8,267 nucleotides of DNA from Halobacteria archaeon (GTDB taxonomy: Archaea; Halobacteriota; Syntropharchaeia; Alkanophagales; Methanospirareceae). The stretch spans positions 1 through 8,267 of the forward strand of contig JAOZPO010000058.1 in NCBI GenBank assembly GCA_029932715.1, in the 5' to 3' direction. The position numbers were made by a program, and so were the translations under genes. The notes beneath the pieces were generated by a model, which was not told the DNA's origin, made no database searches, and saw nothing but the letters and a program-made list of their open reading frames with translations. Below, in pieces: positions 1-5,922 of the stretch (positions within the stretch are counted from its first letter, which is position 1; each line of letters opens with the position of its first letter).

Positions 1-74
1 TTTATATACTCTATGTTTCGTATTGAGTATGCCTTCCGCAATTTTTAATGGAAAACAGGACTAAGCTATTTATG
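1..74 (+). promoter_or_regulatory. Upstream region with two candidate TATA elements
   Basis: Two AT-rich TATA-like elements precede the first gene. One is TTTATATA at 1-8. The other is TATTTATG at 67-74, followed about 25 bases later by the gene's ribosome binding site. The nearer one would give a 5' leader of under 20 bases before the ATG at 117. The farther one would give about 85 bases. It could instead belong to an upstream gene outside the window. Neither has a strong purine-rich BRE, so the choice is uncertain. Confidence 0.25.
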
Positions 75-116
75 TGAGGAAACTACTTTGGATTTTAGAG
101 AGTGGGATACGGGAAA

Positions 117-779
117 ATGAAACATACACCTGGAATAATGGTAGTTATCTTCTCTTTGATAGGTCTTGGCATCTTATATGGCGTATCAATATTTACAGAA
201 TCAGCTTACGTGCCTCTGGACAAGATTGCACAGTATGAAACAGCATTCATACGTACAAAAGGTGTTGTCAGCGACTTAAGCGTCACGGAATCAGGACACA
301 TGCGCGTGAATATCCGAACAGACCAAACCGAACTGTTAGTATTTGTTAATTCGGCTGCGGTAGGTAAGAAAGATTTAGACCTGTGCTATGGCGATGAAAT
401 AGAGGTCGAAGGCAGAGTGGACATGTACCAGGGCGAGTATGAAATTATAGCTCCGATAGAGGGTATAAAAAAGCTGACCAGTAGCAGTAGTAACATCTCG
501 TTCGTATCACAGATAGCGACGCGACCAGAGGAGTATGAAAGAACGCGGATAAGCGTTGTGGGCTATACAGATGACATTTTCAAGCGCGTGTTTTATCTCA
601 TTAGTGATGAGAACGGCAGATACCGGATGAGAGTGGTGGTGGGCGATGTTCCCATATCCGCGCTGCAAAAGGATACTAAAATAATAGCAGAGGGCATATT
701 GGAATATAACCCGGAGGATATGGGGTATGAGTTGAACCTGCTTTCATGGAGAGATTGTAAAGGGGAGAAAGCGATGTGA
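117..779 (+). CDS. Membrane-anchored OB-fold protein
   Basis: A 220-residue protein of no established function. Residues 6-26 (PGIMVVIFSLIGLGILYG...) form one hydrophobic helix, so the rest is probably held outside the membrane by an N-terminal anchor. The remainder is rich in short beta strands and looks like two OB-fold units, roughly residues 43-120 and 126-212. The first contains FIRTKGVVSDLSV...LLVFV and GDEIEVEGRVDMYQGEYEI, typical of tRNA_anti-like OB-folds. The second repeats the pattern (RISVVGYTDDI, then DTKIIAEGILEY). OB-folds bind nucleic acid, sugar or protein, so the ligand is open. I chose ATG 117 over the in-frame GTG at 102 because GTGGGA at 102-107 then serves as its ribosome binding site and the helix starts near the N-terminus. 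It is a single gene with no co-directional partner before the gap. The domain call is by eye. Confidence 0.75.
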   Translation: MKHTPGIMVVIFSLIGLGILYGVSIFTESAYVPLDKIAQYETAFIRTKGVVSDLSVTESGHMRVNIRTDQTELLVFVNSAAVGKKDLDLCYGDEIEVEGRVDMYQGEYEIIAPIEGIKKLTSSSSNISFVSQIATRPEEYERTRISVVGYTDDIFKRVFYLISDENGRYRMRVVVGDVPISALQKDTKIIAEGILEYNPEDMGYELNLLSWRDCKGEKAM

Positions 780-794
780 ATTGTATGCAATTCA
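777..794. repeat. 7-bp inverted repeat at the end of the OB-fold gene
   Basis: TGAATTG-TATG-CAATTCA is a perfect 7-bp inverted repeat with a 4-base spacer. It begins on the TGA stop codon of the preceding gene. It could form an mRNA 3' hairpin or be a protein-binding palindrome. No T run follows, so it is not a classic terminator. The repeat itself is certain; its role is unknown. Confidence 0.45.
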
Positions 795-955
795 ACACAT
801 AAATTCTTCGGCTTTGTGGGTGGCTTGTGGAATGCCGATTAATGCTCAAAAAAATCTATATTCATGTTCCATTACCAATTGATTATCCCGATTTAAAATG
901 GGGAGCGGATTTGTGAAGTGCTTTATGCGCTCGCAAAGAATGAACGAATGGGAAG
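795..955. other. Intergenic stretch without a recognisable gene
   Basis: This is the unexplained part of the gap before galU. I find no tRNA-like fold, no box C/D pair and no convincing coding sequence. A 24-codon ATG frame at 842-916 (MLKKIYIHVPLPIDYP...) reads like protein but has no well-placed ribosome binding site. It may be chance or a remnant. Confidence 0.3.
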
Positions 956-971
956 CGAAAAGTATATTATA
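956..971 (+). promoter_or_regulatory. Probable galU promoter (BRE + TATA box)
   Basis: A purine-rich CGAAAAG (956-962) runs into TATATTATA (963-971), a good match to the archaeal BRE/TATA layout. Initiation about 25 bases downstream of the box would fall near 990-994, giving a leader of roughly 55 bases before the galU ATG. The leader would contain the small frame at 1000-1050. This is inferred from spacing and composition only. Confidence 0.5.
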
Positions 972-999
972 ACAAAGGGGACTAAATAAACATTAAACG

Positions 1000-1050
1000 A
1001 TGAGCATAAGTAAAGATTTTGATGGGATAGTGAATATAATAGCAGAATGA
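1000..1050 (+). CDS. Possible 16-residue leader peptide upstream of galU
   Basis: The frame ATG 1000 to TGA 1050 encodes MSISKDFDGIVNIIAE. Its stop overlaps the galU start as ATGA (1047-1050), the arrangement typical of translational coupling. It would begin only about 8 bases after the predicted transcription start. galU itself lacks a clear ribosome binding site in the bases just before its ATG, which makes coupled re-initiation plausible. The peptide also lacks a close ribosome binding site, since GGGG at 977-980 is about 20 bases away. A 16-codon frame can arise by chance, so this is tentative. Confidence 0.25.
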   Translation: MSISKDFDGIVNIIAE

Positions 1051-1916
1051 TAAGAAAAGCGGTAATACCCGCAGCTGGATTAGGAACGAGATTTTTACCA
1101 GCAACGAAATCAATGCCGAAAGAAATGCTTCCCATTATAGATAGGCCTATCATTCAGTTCGTTATTGAAGAAGCAATCATCTCAGGAATTGAGGATATTA
1201 TAATTATCACGGGAAGGGGAAAAAGGGCGATAGAGGATTATTTTGATGATTCGCCGGAGCTTGAAAACCATTTGTTTCAAAGCGAAAAATATGAATTATT
1301 GAGAGAAGTAAAAGATGTCTCTTCCTTAGTTGATCTCCATTACATAAGGCAGAAAGAGCCGAAAGGGCTTGGAGATGCCGTTTTAAAAGCAGAGAAGCAT
1401 GTAGGCGATGAACCTTTTGCTGTTTTATTAGGTGATGACATAATAAAATCTGAAGTTCCTTGCATTAAGCAACTGATGAATTTATTCGATAAATATAATA
1501 AATCGATAATTGCAGTTGAAGAAGTAGCAAAAGAGAAGATAAGCGACTACGGGATAATAAAGGAGAAAGAGATAGAAGACTCAATCTACCTCATAGAAGA
1601 CATAATTGAAAAGCCTTCTTTAGACGAGGCTCCGTCAAATGTAGGAACTATTGGGAGATATGTGCTCACACCAGAGATATTCGATTGCATTAAGGAAACG
1701 CCTCAGGGAAAAGGAAATGAGATACAGCTTACAGACGCTATTAAAATGCTGATGGAGAAAGAAGATATTTATGCTTATGCATTCAAAGGGGAAAGATACG
1801 ATGCTGGTGATAAGTTTGGATATGTTAAAGCGATTGTAGATTTCGCTTTGTGGAGGGATGATTTAAAAGATGATGTTAGAAGATATTTGGAGGAGAGTGT
1901 TAGTAAAGGACAATGA
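1047..1916 (+). CDS. galU: UTP-glucose-1-phosphate uridylyltransferase
   Basis: A cytosolic enzyme that makes UDP-glucose and diphosphate from UTP and glucose 1-phosphate, supplying glucosyl donors for surface and lipid glycans. It is full length (289 residues; the family is about 280-300). The nucleotide-binding signature AVIPAAGLGTRFLPATKSMP (5-24) is followed by KEMLPIIDRPI (25-35), QKEPKGLGDAV (102-112) and the metal-binding region LLGDDI (127-132). Next come IIEKP with the conserved Lys189, GRYVLTPEIFD (203-213), GNEIQLTDAI (223-232) and RYDAGDKFGY (250-259). The ATG fits because the family starts directly before this first motif and an in-frame stop lies just upstream at 1020-1022. It stands alone, convergent with the ribosomal operon. 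By eye it is more AT-rich than the ppsA operon, and the sequence is very bacterial-like, so horizontal acquisition is possible. Archaeal GalU and closely related thymidylyltransferases share motifs, but the spacing favours GalU. Confidence 0.93.
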   Translation: MIRKAVIPAAGLGTRFLPATKSMPKEMLPIIDRPIIQFVIEEAIISGIEDIIIITGRGKRAIEDYFDDSPELENHLFQSEKYELLREVKDVSSLVDLHYIRQKEPKGLGDAVLKAEKHVGDEPFAVLLGDDIIKSEVPCIKQLMNLFDKYNKSIIAVEEVAKEKISDYGIIKEKEIEDSIYLIEDIIEKPSLDEAPSNVGTIGRYVLTPEIFDCIKETPQGKGNEIQLTDAIKMLMEKEDIYAYAFKGERYDAGDKFGYVKAIVDFALWRDDLKDDVRRYLEESVSKGQ

Positions 1917-1957
1917 AGAGCAAATTTCTGATATAGATGTTTGCGTACTCACAAAAA

Positions 1958-1979
1958 GGGATATTCCGCTGTATATCCT
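1958..1979. repeat. Short inverted repeat in the convergent gap
   Basis: GGATAT and ATATCC (1959-1964 and 1973-1978) pair across an 8-base loop, with one further G-T pair at 1958/1979. It lies about 40 bases after the galU stop and could fold at the galU mRNA 3' end. No T run follows directly, so a terminator role is unproven. Confidence 0.3.
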
Positions 1980-2060
1980 CAATGTCATAGCAGGGGTATC
2001 CACCCTCCTTTAATTCCCCTTTACCTTCTAATTCCTTTGCAATTAGTCCAAAATACGCTA

Positions 2061-2078
2061 CTCTCTCTCTCTTTTCTT
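2061..2078 (+). terminator. Pyrimidine tract, candidate galU terminator
   Basis: (CT)6 followed by TTTCTT on the + strand forms an 18-base pure pyrimidine run about 145 bases after the galU stop. Archaeal transcription often ends in T-rich tracts without a hairpin. This one is only moderately T-rich, so the assignment is weak. Confidence 0.25.
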
Positions 2079-2100
2079 AAAAGGGTTTAAAAGAAAAAGT
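2077..2100 (-). terminator. T-rich terminator of the ppsA-rps27ae operon
   Basis: On the minus strand, about 45 bases past the rps27ae stop, the sequence reads CTTTTTCTTTTAAACCC and then TTTTAAG. Clustered T runs of 5, 4 and 4 fit archaeal intrinsic termination. The region is also partly self-complementary with the neighbouring CTTTTCTTAAA. It is the only T-rich site on this strand between rps27ae and galU. Confidence 0.4.
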
Positions 2101-2143
2101 GTTGTGTGAATTACGTGCTTTATCACATCCGCTTGCTAATACG

Positions 2144-2311
2144 CTATTTCTTCCTGAACTCGGTGTAACCACATTTACCGCATGAATATCTGTCTTTATG
2201 CTCTGCTAAAAACACGCCTGCGCCACATCGCGGGCACACCTTCCGCTTCCTTTGTAATTTCGCCTTCCCTTTCTCCTCTACTACTTCATAAAGCTTATGT
2301 ATCGCTGCCAT
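2144..2311 (-). CDS. rps27ae: Small ribosomal subunit protein S27ae (eS31)
   Basis: A 55-residue zinc-ribbon protein of the archaeal/eukaryotic 30S subunit, stand-alone as in archaea (the eukaryotic form is fused to ubiquitin). Residues 15-24 are basic ([10 protein letters not shown]). They are followed by CPRCG (26-30), a spacer, and CGKCGYTEF (44-52), a complete C4 zinc site in the usual order. The length is in the range expected for archaeal S27ae. The ATG at 2311 follows the rps24e stop by 6 bases. A weak AGGGA lies about a dozen bases upstream, so translation probably depends on coupling to rps24e. It is the last clear gene of the operon, and the rps24e-rps27ae pair is standard in archaea. 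The downstream kae1 gene often found here is absent. Confidence 0.95.
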   Translation of the reverse strand: MAAIHKLYEVVEEKGKAKLQRKRKVCPRCGAGVFLAEHKDRYSCGKCGYTEFRKK

Positions 2312-2317
2312 TATCTT

Positions 2318-2632
2318 CTATTTCCCTTTACTACCACTACCACCGAAATTACGCTCTAATATATGCCCCTGCTCTACCTCTTTTAACCTATCTTCACTTT
2401 CATATACCTTTGCGTAACCTATCGTTTCCCTCTTGCCAAATTCCGGTCGCATCCAATCTATCACGAGCACATTAGAGCCACACTGCAGCTTCTTTATTAA
2501 CGCATTACGTGCTTCCTCTCTGCTTGGGGTCGCTCCTTTCTCTTCTCCCTCTCCTTTATGCTCCAACCGGAACAATACTTCTCTTCGCTTCAATAATTTG
2601 TTATCCTTCTCTTTAGATATCTCTATCTCCAT
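2318..2632 (-). CDS. rps24e: Small ribosomal subunit protein S24e (eS24)
   Basis: A 104-residue component of the archaeal/eukaryotic 30S subunit. The N-terminus MEIEISKEKDNKLLKRREV is the family hallmark (charged strand, then N-x-LL-x-RREV). It is followed by TPSREEARNALIKKL (35-49), VLVIDWMRPEFGKRETIGYA (55-74) with the conserved F-G-x-x-x-x-x-G-Y-A element, and YESEDRLKEVE (77-87). The Gly/Ser/Lys-rich tail (GGSGSKGK) is a typical flexible end. A good ribosome binding site, GTGAGGT, sits 8 bases before the ATG and overlaps the spt4 stop codon, consistent with coupled translation. The family, neighbours and length all agree. Confidence 0.95.
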   Translation of the reverse strand: MEIEISKEKDNKLLKRREVLFRLEHKGEGEEKGATPSREEARNALIKKLQCGSNVLVIDWMRPEFGKRETIGYAKVYESEDRLKEVEQGHILERNFGGSGSKGK

Positions 2633-2638
2633 TCTTCT

Positions 2639-2824
2639 TTACCTCACTTTTAATGCGTACCGTCCTTCTTTATTTAGCTCTAATCTCTTCGCTATCTCCG
2701 AGCCTTCGACATCCACGATCACAACGTAACCGCTCCAGTCTTTACTGAGTGAATTAGAGCCACATTTGCAGACCGATTTGTCTTCCTCTACTATCCTGTG
2801 ACAATCCCTGCATGCCTTTTCCAT
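2639..2824 (-). CDS. spt4: Transcription elongation factor Spt4 (RpoE'')
   Basis: A 61-residue zinc protein that pairs with Spt5 (NusG-like) to keep RNA polymerase processive by closing over the DNA channel. EKACRDCHRI (2-11) gives the first zinc pair. The central element DWSGYVVIVDVEGSEIAKRL (29-48) is the conserved Spt5-binding core, and GRYALKVR (54-61) is the usual end. The length is normal for archaeal Spt4. It is odd that the second zinc pair reads VCKCGS (C-x-C) where relatives usually have C-P-x-C; the bases TGC AAA TGT are read unambiguously. The ATG overlaps the rpo7 stop by one base (TAATG), with AAGGTGG just upstream. The partner Spt5 is not in this window. Confidence 0.93.
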   Translation of the reverse strand: MEKACRDCHRIVEEDKSVCKCGSNSLSKDWSGYVVIVDVEGSEIAKRLELNKEGRYALKVR

Positions 2825-3387
2825 TATTCCACCTTCATCTCTTTTTCACGCTCTTCTTCTATCCATTCTAACTTCCCCAGTCCTGGCTGTCGCATCGTCA
2901 AACCTATCTTACTATCCCCCGGGTCCATCTCGTTCAACGAGATCGCAACTATTCTCGCTCGTACTCTGTCCCCTTCTCCTAATGTTCTATTCGTGTCCTT
3001 AGTAACGAGTTTTGCACCTTTTTCATCATACGATATATATTCATCTGTAATCTGACTGATATGCAGTAAACCATCTAAAGGTCCTATCTCAACAAAAGCG
3101 CCAAATTCTACTATCTCTACCACTTCCCCCTCCACTATCTCCTGCATCTTGGGTCTAAAAACGAGCACATCAAAGGTCGTTTCGTAATAAACGCCACCGT
3201 CTCCTATTATTATCCGCCCTTGTTTCATATCTACTACGTCCAGTATCGCAATGAACATCCCTATCTTCTTGTCCATTAGCCCCTCCAGCCTATCCCGTAG
3301 TATCTCCTTCACGGTAAGCGGCAGATTGTCTCCCAATCTCTCCGGCGGGACCCGTACTACATCAATTGCTCTTATCTTTACGTACAT
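2824..3387 (-). CDS. rpo7: DNA-directed RNA polymerase subunit Rpo7 (RpoE')
   Basis: A 187-residue subunit of archaeal RNA polymerase that, with Rpo4 (RpoF), forms the stalk that helps open the promoter, binds emerging RNA and aids termination. The N-terminal tip domain starts MYVKIRAIDVVRVPPERLG and includes the conserved GDGGVYYETTFDVLVFRP (62-79). The C-terminal S1/OB RNA-binding domain covers about 82-165, with VEGEVVEIVEFGAFVEIGPL (85-104) and DGLLHISQITDEY (105-117). The length matches the archaeal family. ATG 3387 is supported by the family N-terminus and by GGTGGAG about 12 bases upstream. Choosing it means the gene begins inside ppsA, with a 26-base overlap in another frame. The rpo7-spt4 order is standard in archaea; ppsA as the upstream neighbour is not. 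Confidence 0.96.
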   Translation of the reverse strand: MYVKIRAIDVVRVPPERLGDNLPLTVKEILRDRLEGLMDKKIGMFIAILDVVDMKQGRIIIGDGGVYYETTFDVLVFRPKMQEIVEGEVVEIVEFGAFVEIGPLDGLLHISQITDEYISYDEKGAKLVTKDTNRTLGEGDRVRARIVAISLNEMDPGDSKIGLTMRQPGLGKLEWIEEEREKEMKVE

Positions 3388-5803
3388 CTAATCGCTTCTC
3401 CACCTCGTCTACATGCAACCTCGTAGATATCATCGCATCTGGGTTCAACGAAATCGAGTCTATCCCGCATTTTACCAGGAACTCAGCAAATTCCGGGAAG
3501 TCACTCGGTGCCTGACCACATATCCCTATCTTCCTCCTCGGTTCGTGCTTATGCGCTACATCTATCACATATTTCACCAGCCTCTTCACTGCCTCATTCC
3601 TCTCGTCAAATATATGCGCTACCAGATCAGAATCACGGTCCAAACCCAATGTTAGTTGCGTTAGGTCGTTCGAGCCTATGCTGAACCCGTCAAACACATC
3701 TGCAAACTCGTCTGCCAAAATTACGTTTGAGGGTATCTCACACATTACATACACTTCCAATCCGTTTTCACCCTGTTTCAATCCAAACGCATTCATCGTT
3801 TCTATTACCTTCCTGCCCTCTTCCGGCGTTCTACAAAACGGAACCATAACTTTTAGGTTCGTCAACCCCATCTCGTCCCTGACCTTCTTTATCGCTTTGC
3901 ATTCCAACTCAAATGCCGGTTTGAATCCCTCATCATAATATCGTGATGCTCCCCTCCAGCCTATCATCGGATTACTCTCTTCTGGTTCGTAGAGATACCC
4001 CCCGATTAAATTCGCATATTCGTTCGTCTTGAAGTCAGATAATCTCACAATTACGTCATTAGGATAAAATCCCGCTGCTATTCGCCCTACACCTATCGCC
4101 AGATTGTCAATGAAGAATTGCACTTTGTCCGTATACGTTGCACTTCTCGCGTCTATCTCTTTTACTACACGCGCTATCTTCCTATCTGTTCCCGCTTTCT
4201 TCTTTAAATTCTCGTATTCTAACAGTGCCAGTGGATGGATGCCTATATAGGAATTGATTATAAATTCCTCTCTTGCTAAACCCACGCCATCATTCGGGAT
4301 TTGGCCCCTGGAAAATGCGTTCTCTGGTACACCGACATTCATCATTATCCTGGTATGTGGTCTGGGCAGTTTGTCCAATAGCACTTTATCTAATCGGTAC
4401 TTCAATTTGCCTTCATATACCCGCCCTATTCCCTCTGAACAGTCTACTGTAACATCCTTCTCATTTCTTAACGCTCGTGTCCCATTTACGGTTCCAATTA
4501 CGCATGGTATTCCAAGTTCTCTCGATATTATCGCGGCATGACATGTCCTTCCACCTCTGTCCGTAATAATCGCACCTGCTATTTTCATTATCGGCTCCCA
4601 ATCCGGGTCCGTCATCTTGGTCACTAATATCTGCCCGGGCTCAAATTTGTGGATGTCTTTTGCGTCTTCTATCAGATTTACTTCGCCATACCCTATTTTA
4701 GTACCAACTGCCTCGCCTTCTACTAAGAGAAAGCCCTCTTCTTTAAGCAAATCGCGGTCCTCCTCAAGCACGTATGTCTCGTGCACCGCAAGGGTCCTCT
4801 GAGAATGCACCGTTTCCGGCCTTGCCTGAAGAATGAAAAGTTCGTTGCTTATGCCATCCTTCGCCCATTCAATGTCCATGGGCATACCATAATGATCTTC
4901 TATGATACACGTCCATCTTGCTAATGTGAATACTTCCTCATCAGTCAATACGAATTTTTTCTGCTCGTCGGCACTGACTTTTCTTTGCTTCATACCCGTC
5001 CCTTTTTCTTTATAAACCAGTTTCTTCCTCTTTGTGCCTGCTTTCTTACCCACAATTGGCTTAAAGCCTTCTTTTAATGTTGGTTTGAAGACAAAGAACT
5101 GGTCGGGGTTTACGGCTCCTTGCACTACATTTTCCCCTAACCCGTATGCACCCGTGATGTAAATGGCATCTCTGAAACCTGATTCGGGGTCTATAGAAAA
5201 GATAACCCCAGCAGAGGCTAAATCAGAACGCACCATCTTCTGCACGCCAATAGAAAGATAGACACTGAGATGGTCAAATCCCTTGTCCACACGGTAGGAA
5301 ATCGCCCTGTTTGTAAATAGAGAAGCAAAACATTTAGCCACCTTATCCATCAGTTCCTCCTCACCTCTTACGTTTAAAAACGTCTCTTGTTGCCCTGCGA
5401 AACTCGCTGTCGGTAGGTCTTCCGCAGTTGCACTGCTCCTCACTGCTACATCCACATTCTCGCCATACCGCTTCTCCATCTCTATATAAGCGGCTTTTAT
5501 CTCCTCCTCTAAATCGCTCGGGCACCGTGCGTTTCTTATTAGCCGCCTTATTTTACTGCCCCGTTCAGTCAGATTCGCCATGTCATGTGTATCCAAATCA
5601 GCCAGTAGTTCCTTTATCTTCCCGCCTATTCCTGATTCCTGTAACAGATACTTATATGCTTCAGCGGTGATGGCAAAGCCCGAAGGGACATTCACACCCT
5701 CTTTTTCCAGATTCCTTATCATCTCGCCAAGAGAAGCATTTTTACCCCCTACCAGCGCTACGTCCTCTTTATCTACTTCATCAAACCATTTCACATATTT
5801 CAT
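3362..5803 (-). CDS. ppsA: Phosphoenolpyruvate synthase
   Basis: A cytosolic enzyme converting pyruvate, ATP and water to phosphoenolpyruvate, AMP and phosphate. It opens gluconeogenesis, which in autotrophic archaea follows pyruvate synthesis from acetyl-CoA. It is full length at 813 residues. The N-terminal ATP-binding domain (about 1-340) carries VGGKNASLGEM (18-28) and VRSSATAEDLPTASFAGQQE (121-140). The swivelling phosphohistidine domain has TDRGGRTCHAAIISRELGIP (414-433) with catalytic His422. The C-terminal PEP/pyruvate barrel contains GFSIGSNDLTQLTLGLDRDS (706-725) and GICGQAPSD (760-768) with the conserved Cys762, ending SISLNPDA. Every expected catalytic motif is present. The GICGQ motif and the domain order favour PEP synthase over pyruvate phosphate dikinase. 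GGGAG lies 8 bases before the ATG. The gene leads the operon and overlaps rpo7 by 26 bases, an unusual partnership with the transcription and ribosome genes. Confidence 0.96.
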   Translation of the reverse strand: MKYVKWFDEVDKEDVALVGGKNASLGEMIRNLEKEGVNVPSGFAITAEAYKYLLQESGIGGKIKELLADLDTHDMANLTERGSKIRRLIRNARCPSDLEEEIKAAYIEMEKRYGENVDVAVRSSATAEDLPTASFAGQQETFLNVRGEEELMDKVAKCFASLFTNRAISYRVDKGFDHLSVYLSIGVQKMVRSDLASAGVIFSIDPESGFRDAIYITGAYGLGENVVQGAVNPDQFFVFKPTLKEGFKPIVGKKAGTKRKKLVYKEKGTGMKQRKVSADEQKKFVLTDEEVFTLARWTCIIEDHYGMPMDIEWAKDGISNELFILQARPETVHSQRTLAVHETYVLEEDRDLLKEEGFLLVEGEAVGTKIGYGEVNLIEDAKDIHKFEPGQILVTKMTDPDWEPIMKIAGAIITDRGGRTCHAAIISRELGIPCVIGTVNGTRALRNEKDVTVDCSEGIGRVYEGKLKYRLDKVLLDKLPRPHTRIMMNVGVPENAFSRGQIPNDGVGLAREEFIINSYIGIHPLALLEYENLKKKAGTDRKIARVVKEIDARSATYTDKVQFFIDNLAIGVGRIAAGFYPNDVIVRLSDFKTNEYANLIGGYLYEPEESNPMIGWRGASRYYDEGFKPAFELECKAIKKVRDEMGLTNLKVMVPFCRTPEEGRKVIETMNAFGLKQGENGLEVYVMCEIPSNVILADEFADVFDGFSIGSNDLTQLTLGLDRDSDLVAHIFDERNEAVKRLVKYVIDVAHKHEPRRKIGICGQAPSDFPEFAEFLVKCGIDSISLNPDAMISTRLHVDEVEKRLDVRKDKSN

Positions 5804-5862
5804 AATCCGCTCTCCCGATTATATTCTATAAGTAAGTCCAGATGAAATTTACATGTTTTTAA

Positions 5863-5874
5863 TTATATATAAAG
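5863..5874 (-). promoter_or_regulatory. Probable promoter of the ppsA-rpo7-spt4-S24e-S27ae operon
   Basis: On the minus strand, CTTTATATATAA lies about 60 bases before the ppsA ATG. It is a strong archaeal TATA-like box. Initiation about 25 bases downstream of the box would leave a leader of some 40 bases holding the GGGAG ribosome binding site. No other good promoter is evident before rpo7, so the five genes probably share this one. Internal promoters inside ppsA cannot be excluded. Confidence 0.5.
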
Positions 5875-5922
5875 ATAACGAGAACATTAATATCGCGTAG
5901 CTATATCATGCACATCTATTGA

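Larger units (their letters stand above)
1900..2126 (-). pseudogene. Possible small ORF split at an (AG)6 repeat, after rps27ae
   Basis: On the minus strand a GTG at 2126, 17 bases after the rps27ae stop, opens a 22-codon frame that ends at TAG 2058-2060, immediately after an (AG)6 repeat (2061-2072). A second open frame of 58 codons (2076 down to the TAA at 1900-1902) has no ATG, GTG or usable TTG start. It contains VAYFGLIAKELEGKG and GYPCYDIEDIQRNIPFCEY, which look like real protein. Removing one AG unit would join the two into a single product of about 73 residues. I recognise no family. The 3' end would overlap galU by 17 bases on the opposite strand. It could be a decayed gene, a repeat-switched gene, a sequencing error or chance. 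The first part also coincides with the T-rich likely terminator of the operon, which argues against coding. Confidence 0.28.

Noticed and set aside
102..116. GTG start at 102 for the OB-fold protein
   Set aside because: It lacks a ribosome binding site and would use up the GTGGGA motif that fits the ATG at 117.
842..916. 24-codon frame beginning MLKKIYIHVPLP
   Set aside because: It reads like protein but is short, has no well-spaced ribosome binding site and belongs to no family I recognise. It is noted under the intergenic region only.
923..1153. 76-codon minus-strand frame overlapping the galU start
   Set aside because: It lies across the galU promoter and antisense to the galU N-terminus, which is clearly coding. 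Its hydrophobic content is the complement of that region.
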